From positions 496,001-560,000 of the forward strand of contig NZ_FRBW01000001.1 in the NCBI RefSeq assembly GCF_900142725.1: a stretch of 64,000 nucleotides of DNA, written 5' to 3'. The notes beneath the pieces are model-generated. The model was given only the letters and a program-made list of their open reading frames with translations. It ran no database searches and was not told the origin of the DNA. Below are positions 53,564 to 61,266 of the stretch, piece after piece (position 1 is the first letter of the stretch; each line of letters begins with the position of its first letter). The translations under genes were made by a program, and so were the position numbers. The DNA is from Roseibium suaedae (GTDB lineage Bacteria; Pseudomonadota; Alphaproteobacteria; Rhizobiales; Stappiaceae).

Positions 53564-53664
53564 GTTTCACCTCAAGAGGCCATGCCTTGCGGCAGGGCCA
53601 GGCTGCTTAAAGGGATCTGCGGCGGCAAATGCCGTTCCGCAAACCGGCAAGGGCTCCGGCTGGC

Positions 53665-55032
53665 TTAGGCCCGCTCGAAGCCGCGTGCAATCTCATAATC
53701 GGTCACCGCGCGGTCGAACTCGTCGATCTCCCACTCGGCTGCACGGCCATAGTGGTCGACCACTGCATCCGAAAACGCCTCGCGCAGCATTTTCGACCCG
53801 AGCAGGGTCTCGCGTGCATCGCGCAGGGTGCCAGGCACTTCCGGTGCCTTGCCTGCCGAATAGACATCGCCGGAGGACGGGGCCGCCAGCTCCAGCTTTT
53901 CCTCGATGCCCTTGAGCCCGGCTGCAATCTGAACAGCCAGAGCCAGATAAGGGTTCAGGTCCGAGCCACCGATGCGGCATTCCATTCGCACGCCCTTGGA
54001 GCCTTCACCGCACAGGCGGAAGCCGGCGGTGCGGTTGTCGATGGACCAGACCGTCTTCGTTGGCGCGAAGGTGCCCTTCTGGAAGCGCTTGTAGCTGTTG
54101 ATGTAAGGCGCCAGGAAATAGGTGTAGTCCGGCGCATATTTGATCAGGCCGGCCGTATACTGGCGCATCAGTTCCGACATGCCGTATTGGGCGGAAGGAT
54201 CGAAGAAGGCATTCTCGCCCTTGGCATTCCAGAGCGACTGGTGCACATGGGCCGAGCTGCCGACCTTGTCTGAGCGCCATTTGGCGAGGAAGGTCGCAGA
54301 CCGGCCCTTCTGCCAGGCAATCTCCTTCACCGCGTGCTTTGCGATGGTGTGATAGTCGGCCGTATCAAGGGCTGCCGCATAGCGGATGTTCAGCTCTTCC
54401 TGACCGGTTTCGGCTTCGCCCTTGGTGTTCTCGACGGGAATCCCGGCATTGAAGAGATGATTGCGCACCGGACGCATCACGTCTTCTTCCCGGCCGGTCT
54501 GCAGGATGTTGTAGTCCTGATTATAGGCGGAATAGGGATCCAGATCGCGGAAGCCGCTCTTGCGGATCTCGTCATAGGTGCCGCCGAAGATGAAGAACTC
54601 CAGCTCCGTTGCCATCATGGCGGTGAGGCCGAGCGCATCAAGCCGGGCAATCTGCTTCTTCAGCATGGCGCGGGGCGAATGGGGCACCGGCTCGTGGGTG
54701 TGGTGGTCCAGCACGTCGCACATCACCATGGCGGTGGCTTCCAGCCAGGGCACATAGCGCAGGGTGCTGAGGTCCGGCTTCATGACATAGTCGCCATAGC
54801 CGGCGGTCCAGCTCGTCGAGGCATAACCCTCAACGGTGTACATCTCGAGGTCGGTTGCCAGCAGATAGTTGCAACAATGGGTCTCTTCCCAGGCGCTGTT
54901 CAGGAAATGCTGGGCATGAAAGCGTTTGCCCATCAGACGACCCTGCATGTCGGTGATGCAGGCGATCACGGTATCGATCTCGCCGCCGGAGACAGCGGAC
55001 TTGAGGGCGTCGAGGGTCAGGTTGCCGGCCAT
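53665..55032 (-). CDS. glutamine synthetase-like gamma-glutamyl-amine ligase
   Basis: 455 residues of the GlnA fold (beta-grasp N-domain, catalytic C-domain). 'MMATELEFFIFGG' has the first metal-binding Glu residues; 'VENTKGEAETGQEELNIRYAAALDTAD' and 'GSSAHVHQSLWNAKGENAFFD' are the catalytic loops; 'RMECRIGGSDLNPYLALAVQIAAGLKGIEE' is the C-terminal metal region. These differ from housekeeping GlnA and match the PuuA/GlnA4/IpuC group, which ATP-dependently joins glutamate to an amine. The adenylylation site of GlnA is not evident. In this operon it should cap an amine substrate brought in by the TRAP system. Confidence 0.88.
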   Translation of the reverse strand: MAGNLTLDALKSAVSGGEIDTVIACITDMQGRLMGKRFHAQHFLNSAWEETHCCNYLLATDLEMYTVEGYASTSWTAGYGDYVMKPDLSTLRYVPWLEATAMVMCDVLDHHTHEPVPHSPRAMLKKQIARLDALGLTAMMATELEFFIFGGTYDEIRKSGFRDLDPYSAYNQDYNILQTGREEDVMRPVRNHLFNAGIPVENTKGEAETGQEELNIRYAAALDTADYHTIAKHAVKEIAWQKGRSATFLAKWRSDKVGSSAHVHQSLWNAKGENAFFDPSAQYGMSELMRQYTAGLIKYAPDYTYFLAPYINSYKRFQKGTFAPTKTVWSIDNRTAGFRLCGEGSKGVRMECRIGGSDLNPYLALAVQIAAGLKGIEEKLELAAPSSGDVYSAGKAPEVPGTLRDARETLLGSKMLREAFSDAVVDHYGRAAEWEIDEFDRAVTDYEIARGFERA

Positions 55033-55073
55033 TTTGGTCGTGGTCCATTCAAACAGGGGTCATCGCGGTCTGT

Positions 55074-55102
55074 GCCGGTCCGGAGGCAGGCCCCGGACCG
55101 GC
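55074..55102 (-). other. hairpin just after the TRAP binding-protein gene
   Basis: GCCGGTCCGG (55074-55083) and CCGGACCGGC (55093-55102) form a perfect 10-bp stem with a 9-base loop, 17 bp past the dctP stop on the - strand. No T-run follows in that direction. It probably protects binding-protein mRNA, as with the other two binding-protein genes in the window. Confidence 0.6.
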
Positions 55103-55118
55103 GTTTCGCTCACGCAGC

Positions 55119-56168
55119 TCAGCCGTAGCGGTACGGACGTCCAGCCTTGGCCATGTCGGCGTTGTACTTCTTGAAGATCTCGACGACCTTCGCCTTGGTC
55201 GGGGATTCAGCTGCAATCTCGTCCCAGAATTTTACGGCTGCTTCTTCGACCTTTGCCCATTCTGCGTCCGGAATGGTGGTCAGTTCCAACTTGCCGCCGC
55301 CAACACGCAAGGAGGCTTCGCCGCCCCAGTACCACCACTGGCGGTGCAGGTGAGACGAATTCATGGCGAGCTGCAGCAGGGACTTCAGGTGATCCGGCAC
55401 TTCATTCCAGCGTTCCATGTTGGCAAAGAAGTGGCCGATCCATGCGCCGGAGATGTTGTTGGTCAGGAAGTACTTGGTCACATTGGCCCAGCCCACCGTG
55501 TAGTCTTCGGTGATGCCCGACCAGGCCATGCCGTCCAGTTCACCGGTCTGAACAGCCACTTCCGCGTCTTCATAGGGAATGGTGACCGGAATGACGCCGA
55601 ACTGGGTCAGGAAGCGTCCAGCTGTCGGGAAGGTGTAGAGGCGCAGGCCCTTCAGGTCTTCCAGCGACCGGATCGGCTTGGTGGTGTTGAAGTGGCACGG
55701 ATCCCAGGAGCCTGCGGAAATGTGCTTCACGCCGACCTTTTCGTATTCTTCCGCCCAGATCTCGTTCAGGCCGTACTGGTTGAACAGCACCGGCACATCC
55801 AGGGAATAGCGGGAAGCGAAGGGGAAGTAGCCGCCGAACACGGTCACTTCGGTCGGAGAGGCCATGGAGTCATCGTCGGACTGCACGGCGTCGATCGTGC
55901 CGTTCTGCATGGCGCGGAACAGTTCGGCGGTCGGGACGAGCTGGTCGGCGGTGTAGAGCTCGATGACCATTTCGCCATTGGCGGCCTTGTTGAAGGCATC
56001 GATGGCGGGCTTGACGACATGTTCGGCCAGAGCCGGACCTGCATAGGTCTGCAGGCGCCACTTGATCGGGGCCTGTGCCTTGACTGCGGGGGCAGCAAGG
56101 GTTGCTGCACCTGCGGCGGCGATCGTGCCGGCACCGGCCTTCTTCAGAAAATCGCGTCTATTCGTCAT
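55119..56168 (-). CDS. TRAP transporter substrate-binding protein (DctP family)
   Basis: 349 residues with a twin-arginine signal: 'NRRDFLKKAGAGTIAAAGAATLAAPAVKA' starting at residue 3. The mature chain shows the DctP pattern 'IKWRLQTYAGPALAEHVVKPAIDAFNKAANGEMVIELYTADQL', 'DLKGLRLYTFPTAGRFLTQFGVIPVTIPYEDAEVAVQTGELDGM' (the conserved Arg for a carboxylate would be in this region) and a C-terminal helix typical of the Tat-exported dimeric subgroup. It delivers a small substrate to DctQM; a carboxylate or zwitterion is usual for the family. Confidence 0.92.
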   Translation of the reverse strand: MTNRRDFLKKAGAGTIAAAGAATLAAPAVKAQAPIKWRLQTYAGPALAEHVVKPAIDAFNKAANGEMVIELYTADQLVPTAELFRAMQNGTIDAVQSDDDSMASPTEVTVFGGYFPFASRYSLDVPVLFNQYGLNEIWAEEYEKVGVKHISAGSWDPCHFNTTKPIRSLEDLKGLRLYTFPTAGRFLTQFGVIPVTIPYEDAEVAVQTGELDGMAWSGITEDYTVGWANVTKYFLTNNISGAWIGHFFANMERWNEVPDHLKSLLQLAMNSSHLHRQWWYWGGEASLRVGGGKLELTTIPDAEWAKVEEAAVKFWDEIAAESPTKAKVVEIFKKYNADMAKAGRPYRYG

Positions 56169-56282
56169 TTCAGTGTACTCCCCTTTGAGTGATCCACTTT
56201 CAGGCCCGCCGTGCCTTTTGGCGCTTGTTTTCGGCGGCCCCTTTCAATTCACGAACTCCCAAATCTCCTGCAGACAGGCACA

Positions 56283-57623
56283 TTACCGGTTGTAGACATA
56301 GTCTGGCAGCCAGAGTGCGATCTGCGGGAACACCATGACAATTGCCAGGGCGAGTATCATCACCAGAACGAACGGCGTGATAGAGCCGTAAATGTCGCGC
56401 ATGGTGATTTCCTTCGGGGCCATGGCCCGCATCAGGAACAGGTTGTAGCCGAACGGCGGCGTCATGTAGGCGATCTGCGTCGTGATCGTGTAGAGCACGC
56501 CGTACCAGATCAAGACTTCGCCGCGTGGCAGGCCGAGGTCCAGGGTCCCGACCAGCGGCACATAGAGCGGCGCAACGATGACCAGCATCGCGGTGTCGTC
56601 CAGAAACGTGCCCATGATCAGGAACGAGACCTGCATCAGGATGAGAATGGTCCAGGGACCGAGGCCGAGCTTCTCGGTGAAGACGCTTTCGATGGCCTTC
56701 ACGGCGCCGAGCCCGTCGAAGACAGCGCCAAAGCACAGGGCGGCCAGGATGATCCACATGAACATGCAGGAGATGCCGAGGGTCTGCTTCAGGCAGACGA
56801 TCAGGATCGGCATGGTCAGGCGTCGTTTGGCAAGGGCTGCCAGAAGCGCTGCCAGCGCACCGATGGCGGAGCTTTCGACAAGGCTGGTCCAGCCGTTGAC
56901 GAAAGGCACCATCATGGTGGCGAAGATGATCACCGGCAGGAGGCCGGACAAGAGCAGCTTGTACTTCTCATCCTTGTAGGTCTCGCGCTCCTCCCTGGAG
57001 AGGGCCGGACCGAGCTCCGGCTGAAGCTTGCAGCGGATCGCAATGTAGATGACGAAAAGGGCCGCCATCATCAGCCCAGGCAGCACTCCGGCAAGCCAGA
57101 GCTGGCCGACAGGCGCACGGGCGATCATCGCATAGAGCACGAGCACGACAGAGGGCGGCACTAGAATGCCAAGCGAGGACCCTGCCTGGATCACGCCGGA
57201 TACCATCTTCTTGTCATAGCCACGCTTGAGAAGTTCCGGCAGGGCGATGGTTGCGCCAATGGCCATGCCGGCGACCGACAGGCCGTTCATGGCCGAGATC
57301 AGCACCATCAGGAAGATCGTGCCGATGGCAAGCCCGCCGCTGAGCGGTCCCATCCAGACGTGGAACATTTTGTAGAGGTCGTCGGCGATCTTGGTTTCCG
57401 ACAGCAGGTAGCCCATGAAGATGAACATGGGCAAGGTCAGCAGCGGATACCATTTCATCAGCTTGATGGCGGCCGAGAACGGCAGTTCCGATCCGCCCGT
57501 CCCCCACAGGAGCAGGGCGGCGAGCGCGGCAACGCCGCCGATGGCGCCGAAGACGCGCTGCCCGGTGAGCAGCATCAGCATCATCGACGAGAACATGAGA
57601 AGAGCGATCATCTCATAGGACAT
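56283..57623 (-). CDS. TRAP transporter large permease subunit (DctM family)
   Basis: 446 residues, about 12 membrane helices of the ion-transporter superfamily. Diagnostic stretches are 'PLLTLPMFIFMGYLLSETKIADDLYKMFHVWMGPLSGGLAIGTIFLMVLISAMNGLS' and 'VIQAGSSLGILVPPSVVLVLYAMIARAPVGQLW'. The ATG starts at MSYEM and overlaps the dctQ stop by one base. It uses a Na+ gradient with DctQ to move the substrate released by DctP. Confidence 0.93.
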   Translation of the reverse strand: MSYEMIALLMFSSMMLMLLTGQRVFGAIGGVAALAALLLWGTGGSELPFSAAIKLMKWYPLLTLPMFIFMGYLLSETKIADDLYKMFHVWMGPLSGGLAIGTIFLMVLISAMNGLSVAGMAIGATIALPELLKRGYDKKMVSGVIQAGSSLGILVPPSVVLVLYAMIARAPVGQLWLAGVLPGLMMAALFVIYIAIRCKLQPELGPALSREERETYKDEKYKLLLSGLLPVIIFATMMVPFVNGWTSLVESSAIGALAALLAALAKRRLTMPILIVCLKQTLGISCMFMWIILAALCFGAVFDGLGAVKAIESVFTEKLGLGPWTILILMQVSFLIMGTFLDDTAMLVIVAPLYVPLVGTLDLGLPRGEVLIWYGVLYTITTQIAYMTPPFGYNLFLMRAMAPKEITMRDIYGSITPFVLVMILALAIVMVFPQIALWLPDYVYNR

Positions 57624-58219
57624 CAGATCTCTTCTCCCTGGATGCGGGCAATATCCTTGATGAGCTCCGCAACAGCCTGCATCAGCATCAGAACAAAACC
57701 GAAGATCATCACGAGCTTGATCGGCCACAGATAGGGCCGCCAGGCTGTGGGGCTGCGTTCCAGATGGCCCATGACCTCCGACGCGCCATCAACACCACCG
57801 GTCAGGAAGCCGACGAAAAGGTCCTTGTAGAAGACGAAGGGCTCCTTGCCGAAATAACCGAGCGAGTAGGCGGTGGAGCTGAATGCGCCATAGACCAGGA
57901 TGCAGAGATAGAAGATCAGCACGAAGACGGTGAAGGCGTCGAACCAGGCCTTCTTCTTGTGCGACCATTCCGCATAGAAAAGATCCATGCGCACATTCGA
58001 GCCCATCTGGATCGAGTAGGGGCCGCCAAGCACGTAATAGGCGACCATGGCGAACTGGGCCATTTCCAGCGTCCAGAGGGACGGGTGGAAGAATGTCTTG
58101 GAGATGGACGACCACAAGAGGATCCCGGCCATCACAAAGACCCCCCAGATCATGACCAGGCCGAGGCCCTTGTTGAACCGGTCGACACCCCGGACATAGG
58201 CGCAGGCGAGACTACGCAT
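57623..58219 (-). CDS. TRAP transporter small permease subunit (DctQ family)
   Basis: 198 residues with four hydrophobic helices ('GLVMIWGVFVMAGILLWSSI', 'FAMVAYYVLGGPYSIQMGSNVRMDLFYAEW', 'FDAFTVFVLIFYLCILVYGAF', 'WPIKLVMIFGFVLMLMQAVAEL'). The 'SNVRMDLFY' motif is typical. The ATG at 58219 has GGGAGGTG upstream and overlaps the amidohydrolase gene by eight bases; an ATG at 58240 is an alternative. It is slightly longer than most DctQ proteins because of a 30-residue loop before the last helix. Confidence 0.9.
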   Translation of the reverse strand: MRSLACAYVRGVDRFNKGLGLVMIWGVFVMAGILLWSSISKTFFHPSLWTLEMAQFAMVAYYVLGGPYSIQMGSNVRMDLFYAEWSHKKKAWFDAFTVFVLIFYLCILVYGAFSSTAYSLGYFGKEPFVFYKDLFVGFLTGGVDGASEVMGHLERSPTAWRPYLWPIKLVMIFGFVLMLMQAVAELIKDIARIQGEEI

Positions 58220-59003
58220 TCGCACCTCCCGCCGTCGCAAGGGCCTGCATGAGGATCGGCGCCAGGCGTTCAGCCCATTTCAGCTCGGCTTCGGGAGAGG
58301 CAACCTCGTCATTGCGGATTTCGATCATCAGGGACTTCAGTCCCAGGTCCTGTCCGTGCCGCATGAGCGTGTAATAGACGCCATCGGCCGGAGAGTAGGG
58401 CTCGTTGTCGCCTACGGTCAGATGCCCGTCAGCCTTGAGCGCTGCCAGAGCAGGTCCAGCAAGAGAGGTGTCCGCGTCATAGATCAGGCCGATTTCCCAG
58501 GGGCGGGAAACCCCTTTGTAGACCGGCGTATAGGTATGGATGGACACGACGGCTGTTGCCACGCCTTCTGCGAGCCGTTGTGCGATCACGGCATCAATGG
58601 TGCTGTGAAACGGGGTGTGCGAGAGGGCGATACGCTCAGCGCGCTGGGTGTCGTCAAGGTTCTGGTTGCCAGGAATGCCGGTAAGTTCGCTGACGGGCGG
58701 AATGAGATCCGGTGCCAGGGTGTCCCGGTTGCAGTCGATGATCAGCCGCGAAACGCAGGAATGCACCAGAGGCGAGTCCATCAGTTTCGATAGGGCAATG
58801 GCGACGCCAAGGGCGCCGGGATCCCAGGCAATGTGCGCCTTTAGATCGGCTTCGCTCAGTCCGAGCGTCCCATAGGCAGGCGGCAGATGGTTGCTTGCGT
58901 GGTCGCAGACCAGCACAAACGGACCCTTTCCCTGCCCATTCACGACCTCGACGGGCGGTAGAACCGCCACGCCTGGCGCGGAGTCCGACGCCTGGAGTGT
59001 CAT
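58212..59003 (-). CDS. FGase-family amidohydrolase (N-formylglutamate amidohydrolase-like)
   Basis: 263 residues of the N-formylglutamate amidohydrolase family: 'FVLVCDHASNHLPPAYGTLGL', 'HIAWDPGALGVAIALSKLMDSPLVHSCVSRLIIDCNR' and 'GVATAVVSIHTYTPVYKGVSRPWEIGLIYD' (metal His and Glu region). Known members hydrolyse the amide of N-formylglutamate in histidine catabolism, yet no hut gene is nearby. It is instead the first gene of the TRAP/GS-like/dehydrogenase operon. I infer that it removes glutamate from a gamma-glutamyl intermediate, or acts on another N-acyl amino acid. GAGGGGAA precedes the ATG. Confidence 0.82.
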   Translation of the reverse strand: MTLQASDSAPGVAVLPPVEVVNGQGKGPFVLVCDHASNHLPPAYGTLGLSEADLKAHIAWDPGALGVAIALSKLMDSPLVHSCVSRLIIDCNRDTLAPDLIPPVSELTGIPGNQNLDDTQRAERIALSHTPFHSTIDAVIAQRLAEGVATAVVSIHTYTPVYKGVSRPWEIGLIYDADTSLAGPALAALKADGHLTVGDNEPYSPADGVYYTLMRHGQDLGLKSLMIEIRNDEVASPEAELKWAERLAPILMQALATAGGANA

Positions 59004-59042
59004 TTGCTATTCCCCTCGTCCGGTTTCCTGATCGTTAACTGT

Positions 59043-59097
59043 TGTATTTTTTGTTACAGAATTGTCAGAACGATCAAACCTTGTATGATTTGATACA
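59043..59097. promoter_or_regulatory. two TGTA-N8-TACA dyads, candidate RpiR operators
   Basis: TGTA-N8-TACA occurs at 59043-59058 and 59082-59097, 39 bp apart start to start. The second extends to TGTAT/ATACA around GATTTG. Both lie in the 198-bp space between the divergent RpiR gene and the amidohydrolase operon. The first sits about 40 bp from the amidohydrolase start. Confidence 0.55.
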
Positions 59098-59201
59098 CAG
59101 TTTGCGGCGAAGTCAAACACAAATCCTGAGCAGTGATCCCCGGATCCTGACGCAGGGGGTGGAAGGCTGGAGCCGCAGGGGCAGCGCGCTGGAGACCTGG
59201 T

Positions 59202-60092
59202 ATGGATCGGCCCTTGATCGAAGAAATCCACGACCGGATCGATGAATTTACATCGACGGAACGCAAGGCTGCCTATGCGCTTCTGGCCAATTATCCGGTG
59301 CAAGGGCTGGATACTGTTGCCAATTTTGCAAGGGCGGCGGGGGTCAGTTCGCCGACTATCCTGCGCTTTGTCGCAAGGCTCGGCTTTCCCGGATTTGCCG
59401 ATTTTCAGGCCCGGCTGCGCAAGGAACTGGCCAGCCAGCTGAACACGCCACTTGCCCGTAGTTCCGAACTGCCGCAGGCGCAGCCGGACAACATGGATCC
59501 TCTGGTTGCCCAGATGGTGGACAATGTGCGCGAAACCTTTGCACATTTGCCAAGGGGGGAGCTGGAGGGCGTGATCCGGCTTTTGGCGGACGAGAAGCGG
59601 ACCATTCACCTGATCGGCGGGCGTTTCACCGATGCGCTGGCCCGATATACGGCAGCGCATCTGCGCATTGTCAGGCCCAATGTCATCCATGTGGCGGGGC
59701 AGCAGGGAAACTGGTTCGACCAGCTTCTGGGGGTCGGTCCGAAAGACGTCATCGTGGTCTTCGACATCCGCCGGTATCAGACGGAGATCATCCGCTTTGC
59801 GGAGACGGCAGCGGCTCAAGGGGCCAGTGTCGTTCTGGTCACCGACAGCTGGATGTCGCCGGTCGGGCGATTTGCAAGCTTCGTCTTACCAGCCCGCGTG
59901 GCGGTTCCCTCGCCCTGGGATTCCTCGACGGCCCTGATGTCGATCGCAGAAGTGCTGATTGCGGGCGTTACAGCTGCCAATCCGGAACGCAGCCAGAAGC
60001 GCATGCAGGCGCTTGAAGACCTGCGCAATGGTCATGACCCTTCCAAGGGGCTGGAAACCGAAGAAGGTCCAGATCTGGAAAACAGGCAATAA
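59202..60092 (+). CDS. RpiR/MurR-family transcriptional regulator
   Basis: 296 residues: an N-terminal HTH of the HTH_6 type ('LIEEIHDRIDEFTSTERKAAYALLANYPVQGLDTVANFARAAGVSSPTILRFVARLGFPGFADFQARLRKEL') and a SIS domain (residues ~120-260) whose fold normally binds a phosphosugar ('KRTIHLIGGRFTDALARYTAAHL', 'DVIVVFDIRRYQTEIIRFAETAAAQGASVVLVTDS'). RpiR proteins with this SIS variant often sit next to amine or amino acid catabolic operons. It is divergent from the FGase-TRAP-GS operon and its likely regulator. Confidence 0.9.
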   Translation: MDRPLIEEIHDRIDEFTSTERKAAYALLANYPVQGLDTVANFARAAGVSSPTILRFVARLGFPGFADFQARLRKELASQLNTPLARSSELPQAQPDNMDPLVAQMVDNVRETFAHLPRGELEGVIRLLADEKRTIHLIGGRFTDALARYTAAHLRIVRPNVIHVAGQQGNWFDQLLGVGPKDVIVVFDIRRYQTEIIRFAETAAAQGASVVLVTDSWMSPVGRFASFVLPARVAVPSPWDSSTALMSIAEVLIAGVTAANPERSQKRMQALEDLRNGHDPSKGLETEEGPDLENRQ

Positions 60093-60095
60093 AAA

Positions 60096-60120
60096 ACGCC
60101 GCCGGAGACCGGCGGCGTTC
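60096..60120 (-). terminator. terminator of cspA (and weakly of the RpiR gene)
   Basis: AACGCCGCCGG (60096-60106) and CCGGCGGCGTT (60110-60120) form a perfect 11-bp stem, loop AGA. On the - strand it is followed by a run of Ts (complement of the As at 60092-60097), fitting the end of cspA. On the + strand the tail CTTGAAATTC is weak. Confidence 0.8.
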
Positions 60121-60156
60121 TTGAAATTCTGTCAGCCGCCTGATGGCGGCATAGCC

Positions 60157-60369
60157 TTAAGCGAGTTCCAGCTGAGCTGCCTGCTTGCCACGGCCACGAC
60201 GATCATCTTCAGCAACGAAAGTTACCTTTGCACCTTCTTCCGGAGCGCCGAGACCAGCCTGCTCGAAAGCGGTGATGTGCACGAACACGTCCTTGCCGCC
60301 GTTTTCGGGAGTGATGAAGCCGAAGCCGCGGTCATAGTTGAAGAACTTGATGGTGCCGTTCTCACGCAT
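60157..60369 (-). CDS. cspA: cold shock protein (CspA family)
   Basis: 70 residues, one cold-shock domain. RNA-binding motifs RNP1 (DRGFGFITP) and RNP2 (DVFVHITAF) are intact; the chain starts MRENGTIKFFNYDRG. These proteins bind single-stranded RNA and keep it unfolded. A long untranslated region upstream is typical of regulated csp genes. Confidence 0.95.
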   Translation of the reverse strand: MRENGTIKFFNYDRGFGFITPENGGKDVFVHITAFEQAGLGAPEEGAKVTFVAEDDRRGRGKQAAQLELA

Positions 60370-60688
60370 GAGAGAAACCTTTCCGTTGTTTTAAGTGCAG
60401 GACGCAGCGAACCCGCCCTCTGCACAGTTGCGAACAGTCAGCTAGAAACGGAAAAGTCTCGACATTCAGAGCAGGCAGTGGGGCTGCCTGCCGAAACCAA
60501 TCTTAACCGGGTCTATTTCATGTCCCGTCCGGCCGTGGAGCCGATGAACGCCAAGGTAGGGTGTCGTGCCGCCCATTACAAGGGATAGTTTTGTAACGCG
60601 AAGAGCCGGATTTATTGCCTTTTTCGCGGGTTTTCAGGACCTTGGCAGCCCTTTCCCGACATATAAATCCGCCTGGATGTCACGTTAA
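60370..60688. other. intergenic region: cspA leader and upstream DNA
   Basis: No credible gene. The part next to cspA (about 60370-60600) should be its long 5' leader: it contains several potential stems and is GC-balanced, but I cannot place the promoter. The rest carries no recognised element until the EcfG-type promoter that begins at 60689. Confidence 0.5.
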
Positions 60689-60713
60689 GGAACCTTCGTT
60701 CCGTCAAACCGTT
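60689..60713 (+). promoter_or_regulatory. EcfG-type general stress response promoter
   Basis: GGAAC (60689-60693), 16 bp, CGTT (60710-60713) fits the EcfG consensus GGAAC-N16/17-CGTT used in the alphaproteobacterial general stress response. It drives the BA14K-like gene with an expected start near 60720 and a leader of about 100 nt. A TGTGA-N6-TCACA dyad falls on the predicted start. Confidence 0.7.
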
Positions 60714-60717
60714 CCTT

Positions 60718-60733
60718 TGTGACGGGGGTCACA
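60718..60733. promoter_or_regulatory. perfect CRP/FNR-type dyad TGTGA-N6-TCACA
   Basis: TGTGA (60718-60722) and TCACA (60729-60733) with six bases between them is the exact canonical CRP half-site arrangement; the arms extend to TGTGAC/GTCACA. Placed at the predicted start of the EcfG promoter, it would more likely block than activate transcription. A hairpin in the mRNA leader is the alternative. Confidence 0.55.
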
Positions 60734-60822
60734 TCCCGCAGCGGCACATGCGGATAGTCTTTTCTCATCAGAAACGCGATGCCGCTGCTTCAGGGCATCC
60801 CTGATCAGAAAGGACCAAGGCA

Positions 60823-61185
60823 ATGTTCAATAAGATCACATTGACTGCCGCTTCCGCCATCTGCGCAGCGGTCATGACCGTATCAGCCGGCACAGGCTCT
60901 GCCGAAGCCCGTAACCGTGGCTGGGAAACCGGTGCCGCCGCTGCTGGCGGATTTGTCGCCGGCGCCATCATTGGCTCTGCCGCCAGCCAGCCGCGCTACT
61001 ATGCGCCGCCGCCCCCGCCGCCGGTCTACTACGCTCCGCGCCGTCCGGCTCCGGTCTATTACGGCTACCGTCCGGCTCCCTGGACCCCGGCCTGGTATGA
61101 ATACTGCTCTGCACGGTATCGTTCGTTCAATCCGCGCACCGGCTATTTCGTGACCTATTCCGGTCAGCCGCGCTTCTGCCAGTAA
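60823..61185 (+). CDS. exported BA14K-like protein
   Basis: 120 residues. Signal peptide (KITLTAASAICAAVMTVSAGTGSAEA), a glycine/alanine-rich hydrophobic segment ('GAAAAGGFVAGAIIGSAAS'), a Pro/Tyr repeat region ('YYAPPPPPPVYYAPRRPAPVYYGYRPAPW') and a C-terminal 'YCSARYRSFNPRTGYFVTYSGQPRFC' block with two Cys that matches the BA14K immunoreactive-protein family of Rhizobiales. Cell-envelope location is likely; biochemical function is unknown. An EcfG promoter places it in the general stress response. Confidence 0.85.
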   Translation: MFNKITLTAASAICAAVMTVSAGTGSAEARNRGWETGAAAAGGFVAGAIIGSAASQPRYYAPPPPPPVYYAPRRPAPVYYGYRPAPWTPAWYEYCSARYRSFNPRTGYFVTYSGQPRFCQ

Positions 61186-61214
61186 CGGGCGGACGATTGC
61201 AGATCTGGATTTGA

Positions 61215-61249
61215 AAAAGCTCCCGGGTGGCCTGCCACCCGGGGCTTTT
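61215..61249. terminator. bidirectional terminator between convergent genes
   Basis: A 15-bp stem with one bulged T: 61215-61230 (starting AAAAGC) against 61235-61249 (ending GCTTTT), loop CCTG. A-rich and T-rich ends on both sides let it end the BA14K-like gene and the convergent YaiI gene. Confidence 0.85.
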
Positions 61250-61266
61250 CATTTTAAGCTGCCTGA

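Noticed and set aside
52028-53668. Open frame on the + strand opposite the aldehyde dehydrogenase
   Set aside because: It starts inside the palindromic repeat and is a shadow of the aldehyde dehydrogenase codons.
58212-59003. Assignment as hutG of histidine degradation
   Set aside because: No hutH, hutU or hutI is nearby, and the gene heads a TRAP/ligase/dehydrogenase operon.
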